64,000 nt of DNA, taken from positions 1 to 64,000 of the forward strand of contig JADJOC010000010.1 in assembly GCA_016713965.1 (NCBI GenBank). The letters are read 5' to 3'. The translations under genes and the position numbers were made by a program. How positions within the stretch are numbered: the stretch's first letter is position 1; each line of letters begins with the position of its first letter. The notes under the pieces are model-generated. The model saw only the letters and a program-made list of their open reading frames with translations, did no database searches and was not told the origin of the DNA. This document shows positions 46,625 to 56,262 of the stretch, one piece after another. Source of the stretch: Chitinophagaceae bacterium. GTDB taxonomy: Bacteria; Bacteroidota; Bacteroidia; Chitinophagales; Chitinophagaceae.

Positions 46625-48403
46625 ATGCAAACTGCCGATTATCTTATTGTTTTATTTTACCTGGTATTAGTGACTACCATTGGTATTACTTTTCGCAAAA
46701 AATCTTCTAAAAACCTTTCTGCTTATTTTCTGGGAAATAGGAAACTTCCCTGGTGGCTGCTGGGTATTTCGGGTATGGTTTCCAACACAGATGTAACCGG
46801 AACTATGATTAATATAGCCATGGTATATGCCTTTGGCACTATGGGGTTTTTTATTGAAATCCGTGGTGGTGTAGTGCTGATATTAGCTTTTTTGCTGGTT
46901 TTTATGGGCAAATGGAACCGAAGGTCAAAAGTAATGACGGTTCCTGAATGGATGTTTTTTCGTTTTGGTAAAAATAAGCAGGGAGAAATGGCACGTTTGG
47001 TCAGCGCTGTCTCCACTTTAGTATTAGCAGTAGTAATGGTGAGTTATTTTATAATTGGCATTGGAAAATTTGCCGGCATGCTGTTACATGTTAATCCACG
47101 GATGGTATCTTTTATTATAATTATTATTGTAACCGGTTATACAATTATTGGTGGTTTTTTTGGTGTAGTGTGGACAAATTTTTTCCAGGGGTTTATAATA
47201 TTTACAGCAATTTTTTACCTGGGGTTTATTGCCTTTTACCAGGTAGATATTCCAAAAGAAATTATTACATCCATACCATTGGAAAAAGGAACACAGGTTA
47301 CTACAATCCCATACAATACCTGGACGCAGCTATTACCTTCTTTTAATGCGCCTGTGCCAGGTAAATTCAGCATGTATGCTTCTTTTGGCTGGCTGCTTCT
47401 TTTTTATTTGTTCCGTACTTCATTAGATGGTTTTGGAGGACCGAGGGGATATGTGGCGCAAAGGTTCTTTGCTGCAAAGAATGATCGTGAAGCTGGTTTG
47501 CTTACATTATTATGGATGTTTTTATTATCCTTTCGTTGGTTCTTAATTGCTGCAGTGGCTTTATTAGGTATTTATTATAATGCTTCACATTTTGTAATAG
47601 AAGATCCGGAACTCGTTTTACCGCAAGTGATCAGCCATTACCTGCCTGTTGGACTAAAAGGATTAGTTGTAGCCGCTTTATTAGGCGCTGCCGTGGCCAC
47701 TTTCGATTCTTATGTAAATGCGCAGGCCTCTATTTGGGTAAAAGATATTTACCAGTTGTATTGCAAACCAAAAGCCAGTGGTCAGCAGCTTATTAAACAG
47801 GCAAGGCTGGCCACCGCTTTGTTGGTGGTTGCAGGATTGAGTGTAAGCTTAACCGTTAGTAATATTATTGATATATGGGGATGGATTACTATTGGCCTGG
47901 GCGGAGGGATATTTATCCCTAATGTTTTGCGTTGGTATTGGTGGCGGCTGAATGGGTATGGATTCAGCATTGGTATATTTTCCGGATTGGTTGCTGCGCT
48001 TGTTGCCAAATGGGCATTAAAGGATCTGCCCGAGTATTATGTATTTTTTTTATCAAGTGGATTCTCATTGGCAGGTTGCATCGCAGGGGCTTACCTTACG
48101 TCGGCAACTCCTGTAAAAGTACTGGCAAATTTTTACACGGTTACCCGGCCTTTTGGTTTCTGGAATATTGTGAAGAAAGATCTCACGATTGAAAACCGTA
48201 AAAGTATTGTTAAAGAGAATAATAAAGATTTGTTGTCTTTATTATTAGCATTACCCTTTCAGCTGTCGCTGTTTCTTTTGGGTATGATGGTTGCTTTCCG
48301 GAGATGGGATAATGTGCTAGTTTTATCAATTATATTAATAGGGCTTTTCATAGGATTGTATTTTATATGGTATAGGAGATTGGAGAAAGAGAAAAAGCCC
48401 TGA
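46625..48403 (+). CDS. Sodium:solute symporter (SSS family)
   Basis: 592 residues with about 13-14 membrane helices. SSS landmarks include GNRKLPWWLLGISGMVSNTD near the N-terminus, GYTIIGGFFGVVWTNFFQGF, and GLVVAALLGAAVATFDSYVN with the late Ser/Asn segment before helix 9. The family couples Na+ entry to uptake of sugars, amino acids or other solutes; the substrate cannot be told from sequence alone. The length with extra C-terminal helices resembles the sugar-type members of Bacteroidota. Intact. Confidence 0.85.
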   Translation: MQTADYLIVLFYLVLVTTIGITFRKKSSKNLSAYFLGNRKLPWWLLGISGMVSNTDVTGTMINIAMVYAFGTMGFFIEIRGGVVLILAFLLVFMGKWNRRSKVMTVPEWMFFRFGKNKQGEMARLVSAVSTLVLAVVMVSYFIIGIGKFAGMLLHVNPRMVSFIIIIIVTGYTIIGGFFGVVWTNFFQGFIIFTAIFYLGFIAFYQVDIPKEIITSIPLEKGTQVTTIPYNTWTQLLPSFNAPVPGKFSMYASFGWLLLFYLFRTSLDGFGGPRGYVAQRFFAAKNDREAGLLTLLWMFLLSFRWFLIAAVALLGIYYNASHFVIEDPELVLPQVISHYLPVGLKGLVVAALLGAAVATFDSYVNAQASIWVKDIYQLYCKPKASGQQLIKQARLATALLVVAGLSVSLTVSNIIDIWGWITIGLGGGIFIPNVLRWYWWRLNGYGFSIGIFSGLVAALVAKWALKDLPEYYVFFLSSGFSLAGCIAGAYLTSATPVKVLANFYTVTRPFGFWNIVKKDLTIENRKSIVKENNKDLLSLLLALPFQLSLFLLGMMVAFRRWDNVLVLSIILIGLFIGLYFIWYRRLEKEKKP

Positions 48404-48473
48404 GTAAACATGACTTTTGGTCGTTTATTACTGCAAGGCAATTTTTAATTTTTAATAATTTTAGTATTATAAT

Positions 48474-49195
48474 TTATTCCATTTTAAGACGGCCTTGTGT
48501 AAATGAAGCTGTGCCTACCCAAAAATATACACCGTATTGTCCAAAAAGCAATCTTGTATAATTACCTGAATACCTCCTGGAAATATTACAAGCTCCCCAT
48601 TCTTCAATTAATTTTCCTGCAAACCAACTGGTGCCATATACTTTTGTACGGTAACCAGAAAACCTGAATTCAATATCACAATCATCAGGTTCACTAGCTG
48701 TGGAGTAATTTGAATAACCCGAGCATGAGGTGTTATAAGTATATGTTCGGCAAGATTTATACGGATATGTTTGAATTGTGCAACCATTTTCTTTTATTGC
48801 AGGATTAGGCGTTGCTGATGCTTTAAATAATACTCTTGCCTGCTCTGTATTTAATTTGTTAAATGGAGTTTATACGTATCAAGAGATTTTTGTAAAATTT
48901 CTCTTCTTGTTAATTTAATAAAATTTATGTCATTTTTTTGGTTTGTTTCATCTTGTTTAATATCACTTCCGTCAAACATTCTTTCTGCAGATAAATCAAA
49001 AAACACTTCCAATTCTTGTGGTGATAAATTTTTATATGCCTTATCGATTTCCTGTATTTGTTTTTCTGTTAACCCTGATTGTAAAGCCCTGTTCACCAGT
49101 TCTGAAACTTTATTATCTGCAGTAAGTTCCCTTTTGCAGGCTGGTAATACAAATGCCAATATAGCAATAGCTAAAATGGTTCTAATTTTTTTCAT
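48474..49195 (-). CDS. Unknown lipoprotein with shared leader (one frameshift)
   Basis: A lipoprotein signal (MKKIRTILAIAILAFVLPAC, Cys20) begins a frame whose first part is helical (TEKQIQEIDKAYKNLSPQEL). Near 48870 one missing A breaks it; with four As the protein continues KTPFNKLNTEQARVLFKASA and ends FWVGTASFTQGRLKME, about 240 residues in all. The C-terminal half is Cys/Tyr-rich beta (CTIQTYPYKSCRTYTYNTSC), likely disulfide-bonded. No family was recognised. Its upstream leader is nearly the same as that of the following M57 peptidase gene, so joint regulation is likely. Confidence 0.6.
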
Positions 49196-49252
49196 AATTA
49201 CGGTATTTAATTTGCCTACTCTAGTATGAGCTTTTCGGCTTACGCTCTTTAT
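49196..49252 (-). promoter_or_regulatory. Conserved leader, copy 1
   Basis: On the minus strand, AAAGAGCG-T-AAGCCGAAAAGCTC, then GAGTAGGCAA, then ATACCGTAA just before the ATG. GAGC/GCTC can form a stem and GCC in its loop could pair with GGC downstream. The copy at 50067-50120 shares all these blocks. Confidence 0.5.
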
Positions 49253-49283
49253 TTGTTTTAATAGAATTTTAATTTAAAAATAT

Positions 49284-50066
49284 TTAGTAAAATGCATCAT
49301 ACGCTTTTTTATCACATTCTGAAAATCCAGACCAGCTATACGTTCCATCATCCTTCATTATAGAAGCATTGTCAGTTCCGGTGCTGCAAGTTCCAAGGTT
49401 GCCAATTAAAGTACCCTCCCCGGAATCGGTATGTGTCAATCCAATACAATGCCCTATTTCATGCACCATAATTCCAATTTTTTCACTTTTTGTACTGGAA
49501 AACCCTTTTGTGTTGATACGTATTCTCCAGCCCGGGTACCCGCCGGAAGGATATTCAGCCAGTGCATATGGTTTTTTCCAAAAAGTGCCTGGAAGTTCAG
49601 CCATGTATACTGATACACCGGAGGTAGACTGGTTAACATTTGTTTTAATACTAAAGGTTAAGCCACCACTGATGCTGTTCCATGCAGTAACAGCGCTTTT
49701 AGCAGCGTCTACCCATTCTGTTGGTGTACCGCTTGCTACGTTTATCAAAATGTTACTGGTAGCAGTTACCTTACCATATTTATAATGTTTTGCATTATCA
49801 TTTAAGTTAACGGTATATTTTTTCCAAAAATCATTGGCAGAAAAAACCATATCACCTTCTGCAATAATTTCATCTTTTGTTGCTTCAATGGTATTTTTAT
49901 TAAAGCCATAAACTTTTGCAAGGTAATCTACCATATCCTGGTGTAAGGCTTCCGCAGGTAATTGTTGATCTGTTTTTTTGCAGGCATAAAAACTTATGAC
50001 ACAGCTTACTATCAACAGCGGTAACAGGAAATAATTTTTTGAAAAAGCAGTTTTAATTTTTTTCAT
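49284..50066 (-). CDS. M57-like zinc metalloprotease, lipoprotein
   Basis: 260 residues. A lipoprotein signal (LLIVSCVISFYACKKTDQ, lipobox Cys) leads to a short helical prodomain-like part, then the protease domain. The extended zinc motif HEIGHCIGLTH lies near residue 206, with the Met-turn-like ASIMKDDGTYSW following. The spacing WVDAAKSAVTAWNSISGGLT before it is typical of dual-action HEIGH (M57) and M10-like enzymes. Probably anchored facing the periplasm or on the surface; it would degrade proteins outside the cytoplasm. It lies directly upstream of the lipoprotein gene with the matching leader. Confidence 0.8.
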   Translation of the reverse strand: MKKIKTAFSKNYFLLPLLIVSCVISFYACKKTDQQLPAEALHQDMVDYLAKVYGFNKNTIEATKDEIIAEGDMVFSANDFWKKYTVNLNDNAKHYKYGKVTATSNILINVASGTPTEWVDAAKSAVTAWNSISGGLTFSIKTNVNQSTSGVSVYMAELPGTFWKKPYALAEYPSGGYPGWRIRINTKGFSSTKSEKIGIMVHEIGHCIGLTHTDSGEGTLIGNLGTCSTGTDNASIMKDDGTYSWSGFSECDKKAYDAFY

Positions 50067-50120
50067 ACTTACGGTATTTGTTGCCTACTCTTTTATGAGC
50101 TTTTCGGCTTCCGCTCTTTA
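50067..50120 (-). promoter_or_regulatory. Conserved leader, copy 2
   Basis: On the minus strand GAGCGGAAGCCGAAAAGCTC is followed by GAGTAGGCAAC and ATACCGTAA, the same blocks in the same order and spacing as at 49196-49252, again ending at the start codon. The stem GAGC/GCTC and the possible GCC/GGC pseudoknot are kept. Confidence 0.5.
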
Positions 50121-50527
50121 TAGTGAGTCAAAAGTATTACTATAGCCACATACTGCTATTCCTTTAATTGTTCCTTTTTTTAAACTTTTTTCTATATATT
50201 TTTTTGTATGATATAATATGGTGAAACAGTGAAATATATTATAGCTGTTACGGGCAAAATAAAAAAGCTGATACCAGGAACTGGGGGTGAATCATAATCT
50301 TTTAATTATTCGCTTTCATAAAACCGTGGTAAAGTGTAGCGTAAAAGAGAGATATTATTTTACTTTCACTAAAAGCAAAATAATAACAGAACAAGTTTAC
50401 AACAATGTTGATCAATTGTTCGTTCCAAAAATAAAATAATAATAAATGAGTTCACAATATGTTGACTAATGATTAACTATTGTAGAAAAATAAACTCTAT
50501 TTTTGAAAATCAATTGAGCGGCTCCAC
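50121..50527. other. AT-rich gene-free stretch
   Basis: About 400 bp between the M57 leader and the methyltransferase gene. No open frame, RNA gene or strong repeat was seen; it should hold the promoters of both divergent genes. Confidence 0.5.
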
Positions 50528-51160
50528 ATGGATAAAACAAAACTTGCAGTAGAAGTATTTAATAGTTGTGCGAAAGAATACCAGGATAAATTTATGTATT
50601 TGGATTTGTACAACGACACATTTGACTTGTTCTGCGATAGCATAAAAAAGCAAAATGCTGACCTCCTGGAGGTAGCATGCGGGCCGGGTAACATTACTAA
50701 ATATTTATTAAAAAGCCGGGCAGATTTTAAAATCCTGGGAATTGATTTAGCGCCGAATATGATTACACTTGCTGCAAATAATAATCCGGCAGCGGAATTT
50801 AAAATAATGGATTGTAGGGACGTGAGCAGGATGGATAAAAAATTTGATGGAATCATGTGTGGTTTTTGCTTACCGTATCTTTCGAAAGAAGAAGCTATAC
50901 AATTCATTAAAGATGCTTCAACATTATTGCAAGAGGGGGGAGTTGTTTATATCAGCACCATGGAAGGGGATTATAATACATCAGGATTAAAGAAATCCAG
51001 TTCGGGTAAAAATGAATGCTATATTCATTATCACCAGGCAGATTATTTAATTGGTTGTTTAAAAGAAAATTATTTTTCCATTTTAGATTTGCAGCGTAAG
51101 AATTACCCGGCACAGGATGGTACAACAACTGTAGATTTGATAATTATTGCACGGAAATAA
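50528..51160 (+). CDS. Class I SAM-dependent methyltransferase
   Basis: 210 residues with the Rossmann-type SAM fold: motif I LLEVACGPGNITKYLL near residue 46, the acidic loop ILGIDLAPNM, then FKIMDCRDVSRMDKKFDGIMC and the post-motif LLQEGGVVYISTMEGD. Its substrate is not evident; small-molecule methylation is usual for this size. No membrane segments. A single transcription unit. Confidence 0.85.
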   Translation: MDKTKLAVEVFNSCAKEYQDKFMYLDLYNDTFDLFCDSIKKQNADLLEVACGPGNITKYLLKSRADFKILGIDLAPNMITLAANNNPAAEFKIMDCRDVSRMDKKFDGIMCGFCLPYLSKEEAIQFIKDASTLLQEGGVVYISTMEGDYNTSGLKKSSSGKNECYIHYHQADYLIGCLKENYFSILDLQRKNYPAQDGTTTVDLIIIARK

Positions 51161-51347
51161 ATTAGTGTTTATAAATAATAAATGCTATAATTTATTATTA
51201 TAAGATATTGTCCTAATTATTACAGTATTATGTATTTTTAATAAAAAAGCATCCTTCACTGGTAGTTTATGTAGTAAGTATGTTGGATCATATGTAGGCT
51301 TACTCATCATCTCGTTTTTATCAATTTCTTTAATATTATAACTTATT

Positions 51348-52095
51348 ATGTGGAAGCAACATAAAAAATATGTTTGGTTTTAGCTGCTCTAGCCATACCT
51401 GTATTTATATTGGATTGGGTAATGCTTGGGCCCAGGGGCGGAGGCTTCATAAGTTTAGATTTTCGGGGTTTTTTTATACTGCCTTACATTCTTTTTTTAA
51501 TACTTCATGCTGGGATCAGTACAGCAGGAATTTTCTATTGCCGCCGGTTAAGTATACCGGTTATTCATTTCTGTTCAGCATTTCTCACTATTTTGATTCT
51601 TATATTTGGTTTCCTGGCTATTCAGAAAGCTGACAGAAATGCTACTGCGAAAAATTATGAATTGCACATTAAAAACGCAAACTCCTGGCAAACCATATTG
51701 AATTGAAAAGATGGTGGCTTGTAGGTAAACCAACAGACCCAACAGAAATACACGTAGAAGTATTAGTAAAAGATGCAGGCAGGTTTGCAGCAAATATTAA
51801 TGGCAGAAAAGCGAATGATCAATATGCAGCAACAATTTTTTCATCAATAGATGAAGATCAACGTATGGTAAAGGCGGATGAGCAATTTACCCAGGTATTC
51901 AAATTAAAAAAATTCAATGAGGGCTATGCAGATGATATTGAGATTGCATTTTATTTATTTGATACAGATACAGATGGTAATAAGATAGGTGAAGTCAGGA
52001 TATCAAAAATATTTAAAAAATCAATTTCTACGGAAGATGACGGCTCATTTTTTTATGGCCTGCTTCCACCTGCTTCTACTGATACTATACATTAA
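51348..52095 (+). CDS. Unknown membrane protein (two frameshifts)
   Basis: Three frames join into about 250 residues: MWKQHKKYVWF, then LAALAIPVFILDWVMLGPRG, a second and third membrane helix (FFILPYILFLILHAGISTAG, FLTILILIFGFLAIQKAD), and a soluble C-terminal domain (EVLVKDAGRFAANINGRKAN, FYLFDTDTDGNKIGEVRISK). One T added to the run near 51384 and one A near 51672 restore continuity. No family was recognised. The start at 51348 is preferred because it extends the first helix naturally. Confidence 0.5.
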
Positions 52096-52178
52096 ATAAT
52101 AATGAATTTTGGCGACAAAGCCAGCCGGGGAATTATCCAGGAGCGGCCATATTACTTTCTGAAATTAATATATGGATT

Positions 52179-52283
52179 ATGATAATAAAAGGTAAAGCTT
52201 TTTTAGATGATAATCATAATTTATTTTTGGATAAAGTACTTATTGAAACTATTTTTGATCGAAATAGGTGCTCTCCTAAATAG
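52179..52283 (+). CDS. Possible tiny ORF or gene remnant, 34 residues
   Basis: ATG-to-TAG frame MIIKGKAFLDDNHNLFLDKV ending NRCSPK. It sits in the 210-bp gap before the DUF695 gene and could be the tail of a degraded gene. Little supports expression. Confidence 0.2.
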   Translation: MIIKGKAFLDDNHNLFLDKVLIETIFDRNRCSPK

Positions 52284-52307
52284 ATTAACATAAAAAATTA
52301 TTAAATA

Positions 52308-53402
52308 ATGAGCTTTCTGAAAAACATATTTGATAAAAAAAACCAGCCAATAAAAAACTATAATGATTTTTGGAGGTGGTTTCAAAACAATGAAAAGGTT
52401 TTTTTTAAAGTTGTAAAGGAAAAAGGCAATATTGAAAAAGATTTTTTCAATAAACTTTCACCTCAGCTTAATGCACTTAAGGATGGATTTAATTATTTAA
52501 CAGGTATGTATAATGACAATACTGTTGAGTTGGTTTTTACAGCGGATGGAGTAATTAAGAATATTGTTTTTGTAGAAGAATTAGTGAATGCTGCACCAAA
52601 AATTGATGGCTGGGTGTTTACAGCATTGAAATCTGCATTAGGTATCGAAAACGTCAGTATTGAGATGGGAGAGTATAAATTCAGCAATGAGAATATCGAT
52701 TTTTACTATAATGAATTTGCAGATTTTCCTGATGAAATTGATATTACAATTATTCATAAAGACTTAAATGAAGAGAACAAGGCCGCAATCACAAACGGAA
52801 CATATATTTTTTTAGATAATTTTCTTGGTGAACTAAATTTTGCAACAACAATTGATACTTTAAATGTTATTGGTTCCGATAATGTTCAGCAAGAAATAAT
52901 TCCAATAGAAAAATTAAAAGATTACTTAGTGTGGAGAGAAAAAGAATTTATTGAGAAATATGAAGATGTAGGCAGGAATACGGGGAATGACAACTATTCA
53001 GTTCTCGAAGCAACATTACAAAGTGGCAATGCATTGGTAGCCATTATTAATACAGACCTGCTGGTATGGGATAGTAAAGCCTCACATCCCTGGATTTTAA
53101 CTGTTGAATTAAAGTATGAGGGAAAAAGTAGAAATGGTATGCCTGATAAAGATACTTCCGAACTTATGGAAAAAATAGAAGATGAGATTTTAAATGAGCT
53201 TAAAGATTTTGAAGGATATTTAAATATAGGCAGGCAAACGGCCGAAAATATCAGGGAAATTTATTTTGCCTGCAAAGACTTTAGAAAGCCATCAAAAATA
53301 TTACACGGCATAGAAAAAAAATACCTCGATAAAATTGATTTGAGTTATAATATTTATAAGGATAAATACTGGCAATCATTTGATCGTTATAGAATTGAAT
53401 AA
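52308..53402 (+). CDS. DUF695 domain protein
   Basis: 364 residues. The C-terminal half (about 215-310) shows the DUF695 pattern: NYSVLEATLQSGNALVAIIN, then SHPWILTVELKYEGKSRNGM and DEILNELKDFEGYLNIGRQT. The N-terminal half (FWRWFQNNEKVFFKVVKEKG) is a separate domain found with DUF695 in Bacteroidota. Function unknown. No signal peptide. Intact and monocistronic. Confidence 0.7.
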   Translation: MSFLKNIFDKKNQPIKNYNDFWRWFQNNEKVFFKVVKEKGNIEKDFFNKLSPQLNALKDGFNYLTGMYNDNTVELVFTADGVIKNIVFVEELVNAAPKIDGWVFTALKSALGIENVSIEMGEYKFSNENIDFYYNEFADFPDEIDITIIHKDLNEENKAAITNGTYIFLDNFLGELNFATTIDTLNVIGSDNVQQEIIPIEKLKDYLVWREKEFIEKYEDVGRNTGNDNYSVLEATLQSGNALVAIINTDLLVWDSKASHPWILTVELKYEGKSRNGMPDKDTSELMEKIEDEILNELKDFEGYLNIGRQTAENIREIYFACKDFRKPSKILHGIEKKYLDKIDLSYNIYKDKYWQSFDRYRIE

Positions 53403-53818
53403 TTTATTGTAATACCTTATTATATGATATATCATTTTGAGTAATATTATCATTTAGTTAGATTTCTATACATATTCAACACTGCTGAGTATAATGGATA
53501 CAATTTTGCCGGTATCAAAAAATTATCCTGTAATAATATTAAAAATCCGGCTCAGGCTTTAGTATAAAAGCAATGTCCTTACAAGTTCAATATATATTTT
53601 CTTTAAGCAGATTGTCTGTTTCATTAAGCAAATTAGCTTATTCATTAACTCATATTATTATTATTATTATGTAATAAGTTCTTCTTTTCCATCTAATACC
53701 TAAATTATAATTAATTATAATTTTCATCCCGCCTTTGTTAACTACATAAGTAAATAGTGAGAAGTAATTTCATATTTACTGGTTTATAAAAATCTAATAT
53801 TCTAATTAAAAACACAAA
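53403..53818. other. AT-rich gene-free stretch upstream of the M4 peptidase
   Basis: 416 bp with short A/T runs and a TTATTATTATTATTA microsatellite-like stretch near 53655. No coding frame or recognisable repeat family. It must carry the M4 peptidase promoter, but no clear TAnnTTTG could be chosen. Confidence 0.4.
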
Positions 53819-55894
53819 ATGTACAAACATTTACTTAAGGCTATTATAGTATCAGCTGCTATTTTATTAAACCAGGCCAGCGCACAACAAATTGACGAAA
53901 CACCAGACCCGGAGGAAACACAATTTCCCGGGAGATATCCTTCTTACATGGATTTTGAAGCATTCTCATTAACTTTCAGGAAAGATGAAGTGCCATTGCT
54001 GGATGATGCAGGAAAAGTTTTTTGGTCAAAACAGGCAGTGCTTAAAAGTATTGAGAAGGATGAAATCGGATATGAGCATTATCGTTACCAGCAAACTTAC
54101 AACGGTATACCTTTAGAACATGCAGTATGCATAATTCATGTTAAAGATGGTAATAAAATAGTATCAGAAAATGGTAAAATGGTTAAAAAATTCCCGGCAG
54201 ACTTAGCTGCCAAGCCATTAATAAATACATCAAATGCTTTAAATATTGCTATTGGAGAAATTGGAGCAAGACAATATAAATGGGAAATTCCTGCAGAAGA
54301 AGCATTTCTAAAAAAAGAACAGGATAATACAACCTCAACTTATTACCCAAAGGGAGAGCTGGTATATTACAGTGGAGATAAGGATGTAATTCCATCAGAA
54401 CTCCGGCTTGCATATAAATTTGATATATATGCTCATTTTCCTTTAAGCCGTTATATGGTTTTTGTTGATGCTGCTACAGGAAGGTTTTTAGGTAAACGAA
54501 GTTTGATTACTGATTGTAGTAAAGAACCTGAAACAGTTTTGGATAATACTACTATTGAATGTAAAGATGCTCCATTATCTGTTACCCAGGGTCAGGATGT
54601 ACCCAATACCTTTGTGCCATCAACAGCGCTTACCGGATATAGTGGCCAGCAATTTATAACGTCTTTAAGAGTGATTGATTATGTATATTTTTTAAGAGAG
54701 CAATATGTGCAAACTTTTAATATGAAAAATGCAGGTAAAGATTATTCAGCTGCACATGATTTTGTACACTTTAATAATATCTGGGTGAAAAATAATGCAG
54801 ATCAGGATCAATATGCATTGGATGCTCATTGGGGTGCAAAAAAAACATACGATTATTTTAAGCAAAAATTTAATCGGAACAGTATTGATAATGCCGGGAA
54901 AATTATAAAGAATTATGTGCATACTGATTTAGTTGCACAAGGACTTTCCAGTAACAAAAATGCCCGCTGGGATGGTACCAGGGCTAGTTATGGTGATGGA
55001 GGTAAAGTTGGCGATAATACCTACACACCGATTACCACACTTGATATTGTTGGCCATGAAATAACACATGGAGTTACACAATATACCTCTGAACTGGTAT
55101 ATAGTTATGAGCCTGGTGCCTTAAGTGAAGGGTTTAGCGATATTTTTGGTACTTGTATTGAATTTTATGCTAAGCCTGCTAATAAAGCTAACTGGCAAAT
55201 AGCAGAGGAGGCGGGGCCTTTATGGCGTGATATGAGTAATCCTAATGCAAGAGGTTGTGCAGATACTTATAAAGGTTATTTATGGAAAACCGGTGAAGGA
55301 GATTATGGTGGCGTTCACAATAATTCCGGGGTATTAGACTTTTGGTTTTATTTACTGGTTAATGGGGGAAGTGGAACTAATGATAAAGGAAAAAATTATT
55401 CTCTTACAGGTATTGGTATGGATAAAGCAGCTGCAATTGCTTACCGGGTTAATACGGTTTATTTAATATCAACTTCAGGATATAATGATGTAAGAAAATA
55501 TGGGATTAAAGCCGCAGAAGATTTGTATGGTAAGGGTAGCATGGAAGCTATTCAAACCAATAAGGCCTTTGCAGCAGTTGGTCTTGAAACAGTTATATTA
55601 AAAGCTAATATAAACCTGCTGGCTGAAAATGATAATATCAATTTATTTACCGCAAGCTCTTTTAAAGTTTTTCCTAATCCACTTGTAGGTAACAAAATCA
55701 CTGTTGAATTGGAAAGAGAAAATGAAAGTATTGAGCAAATGGTGATTTCAGATATAACGGGCAAAATTATTTTTACAAAAAATATGATTTTGTCAAAAGG
55801 GATAAATAAAATACCTGTTGAATTACCTATGCTTAAGAGCGGCATGTATTTCATTAAAGCAGGTGAAAAAAGTATAAAATTAATAGCACCGTAA
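53819..55894 (+). CDS. Secreted M4 (thermolysin-like) metallopeptidase with T9SS sorting domain
   Basis: 691 residues. The signal peptide (residues 1-22, ending ASAQQ) is followed by an FTP/PepSY propeptide (about 60-210), then the catalytic domain: TTLDIVGHEITHGVTQYTSE with the HExxH zinc site near 413 and GALSEGFSDIFG with the third ligand Glu about 24 residues later. The C-terminal 75 residues (FKVFPNPLVGNKITVELERE, KSGMYFIKAGEKSIKLI) are a type A type IX secretion sorting domain, cleaved on export to the surface or medium. It would digest extracellular protein. The gene is intact and followed by a strong terminator. Confidence 0.9.
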   Translation: MYKHLLKAIIVSAAILLNQASAQQIDETPDPEETQFPGRYPSYMDFEAFSLTFRKDEVPLLDDAGKVFWSKQAVLKSIEKDEIGYEHYRYQQTYNGIPLEHAVCIIHVKDGNKIVSENGKMVKKFPADLAAKPLINTSNALNIAIGEIGARQYKWEIPAEEAFLKKEQDNTTSTYYPKGELVYYSGDKDVIPSELRLAYKFDIYAHFPLSRYMVFVDAATGRFLGKRSLITDCSKEPETVLDNTTIECKDAPLSVTQGQDVPNTFVPSTALTGYSGQQFITSLRVIDYVYFLREQYVQTFNMKNAGKDYSAAHDFVHFNNIWVKNNADQDQYALDAHWGAKKTYDYFKQKFNRNSIDNAGKIIKNYVHTDLVAQGLSSNKNARWDGTRASYGDGGKVGDNTYTPITTLDIVGHEITHGVTQYTSELVYSYEPGALSEGFSDIFGTCIEFYAKPANKANWQIAEEAGPLWRDMSNPNARGCADTYKGYLWKTGEGDYGGVHNNSGVLDFWFYLLVNGGSGTNDKGKNYSLTGIGMDKAAAIAYRVNTVYLISTSGYNDVRKYGIKAAEDLYGKGSMEAIQTNKAFAAVGLETVILKANINLLAENDNINLFTASSFKVFPNPLVGNKITVELERENESIEQMVISDITGKIIFTKNMILSKGINKIPVELPMLKSGMYFIKAGEKSIKLIAP

Positions 55895-56262
55895 CAGGTT
55901 TGGGTTGTGTACAAAAATCCGCAATAAGTGTAAGCTTACATTTATTGCGGATTTTATTATGAAAAATATAATGTTATTTATACCGATTACTTTCCTGAAA
56001 GTGCATTTTAAATTATTACCGTCGCAATGATCTTTGTATTTATCTGATATGGTTAAATGCATTAACCCGGTAAGCTTATATTTTTGTTTATCCCAAATTA
56101 GGCTTTGATTAAAAGCTAAAAAGAAGAAATACTGGGTGTTTAAAGGTAAAAACCTTTGTCGCCCCAGCCCATAGTCACATATTTCATCGTAGTGTCATTC
56201 AAAGTGGTATGAGAAAATTTAATTTCCTTACTCCAGTCAGGGCAATGTTGATGGATGAATAA
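55895..56262. other. Intergenic region after M4 peptidase
   Basis: Apart from the terminator at 55914-55956, this 368-bp stretch shows no gene, repeat or RNA that could be recognised. Confidence 0.45.
55914..55956 (+). terminator. Strong terminator after M4 peptidase gene
   Basis: AAATCCGCAATAA and TTATTGCGGATTT form a near-perfect 13-bp stem that extends inward through TGTAAGCTTACA, followed by a T-rich tail. It can act in both directions. Confidence 0.75.
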
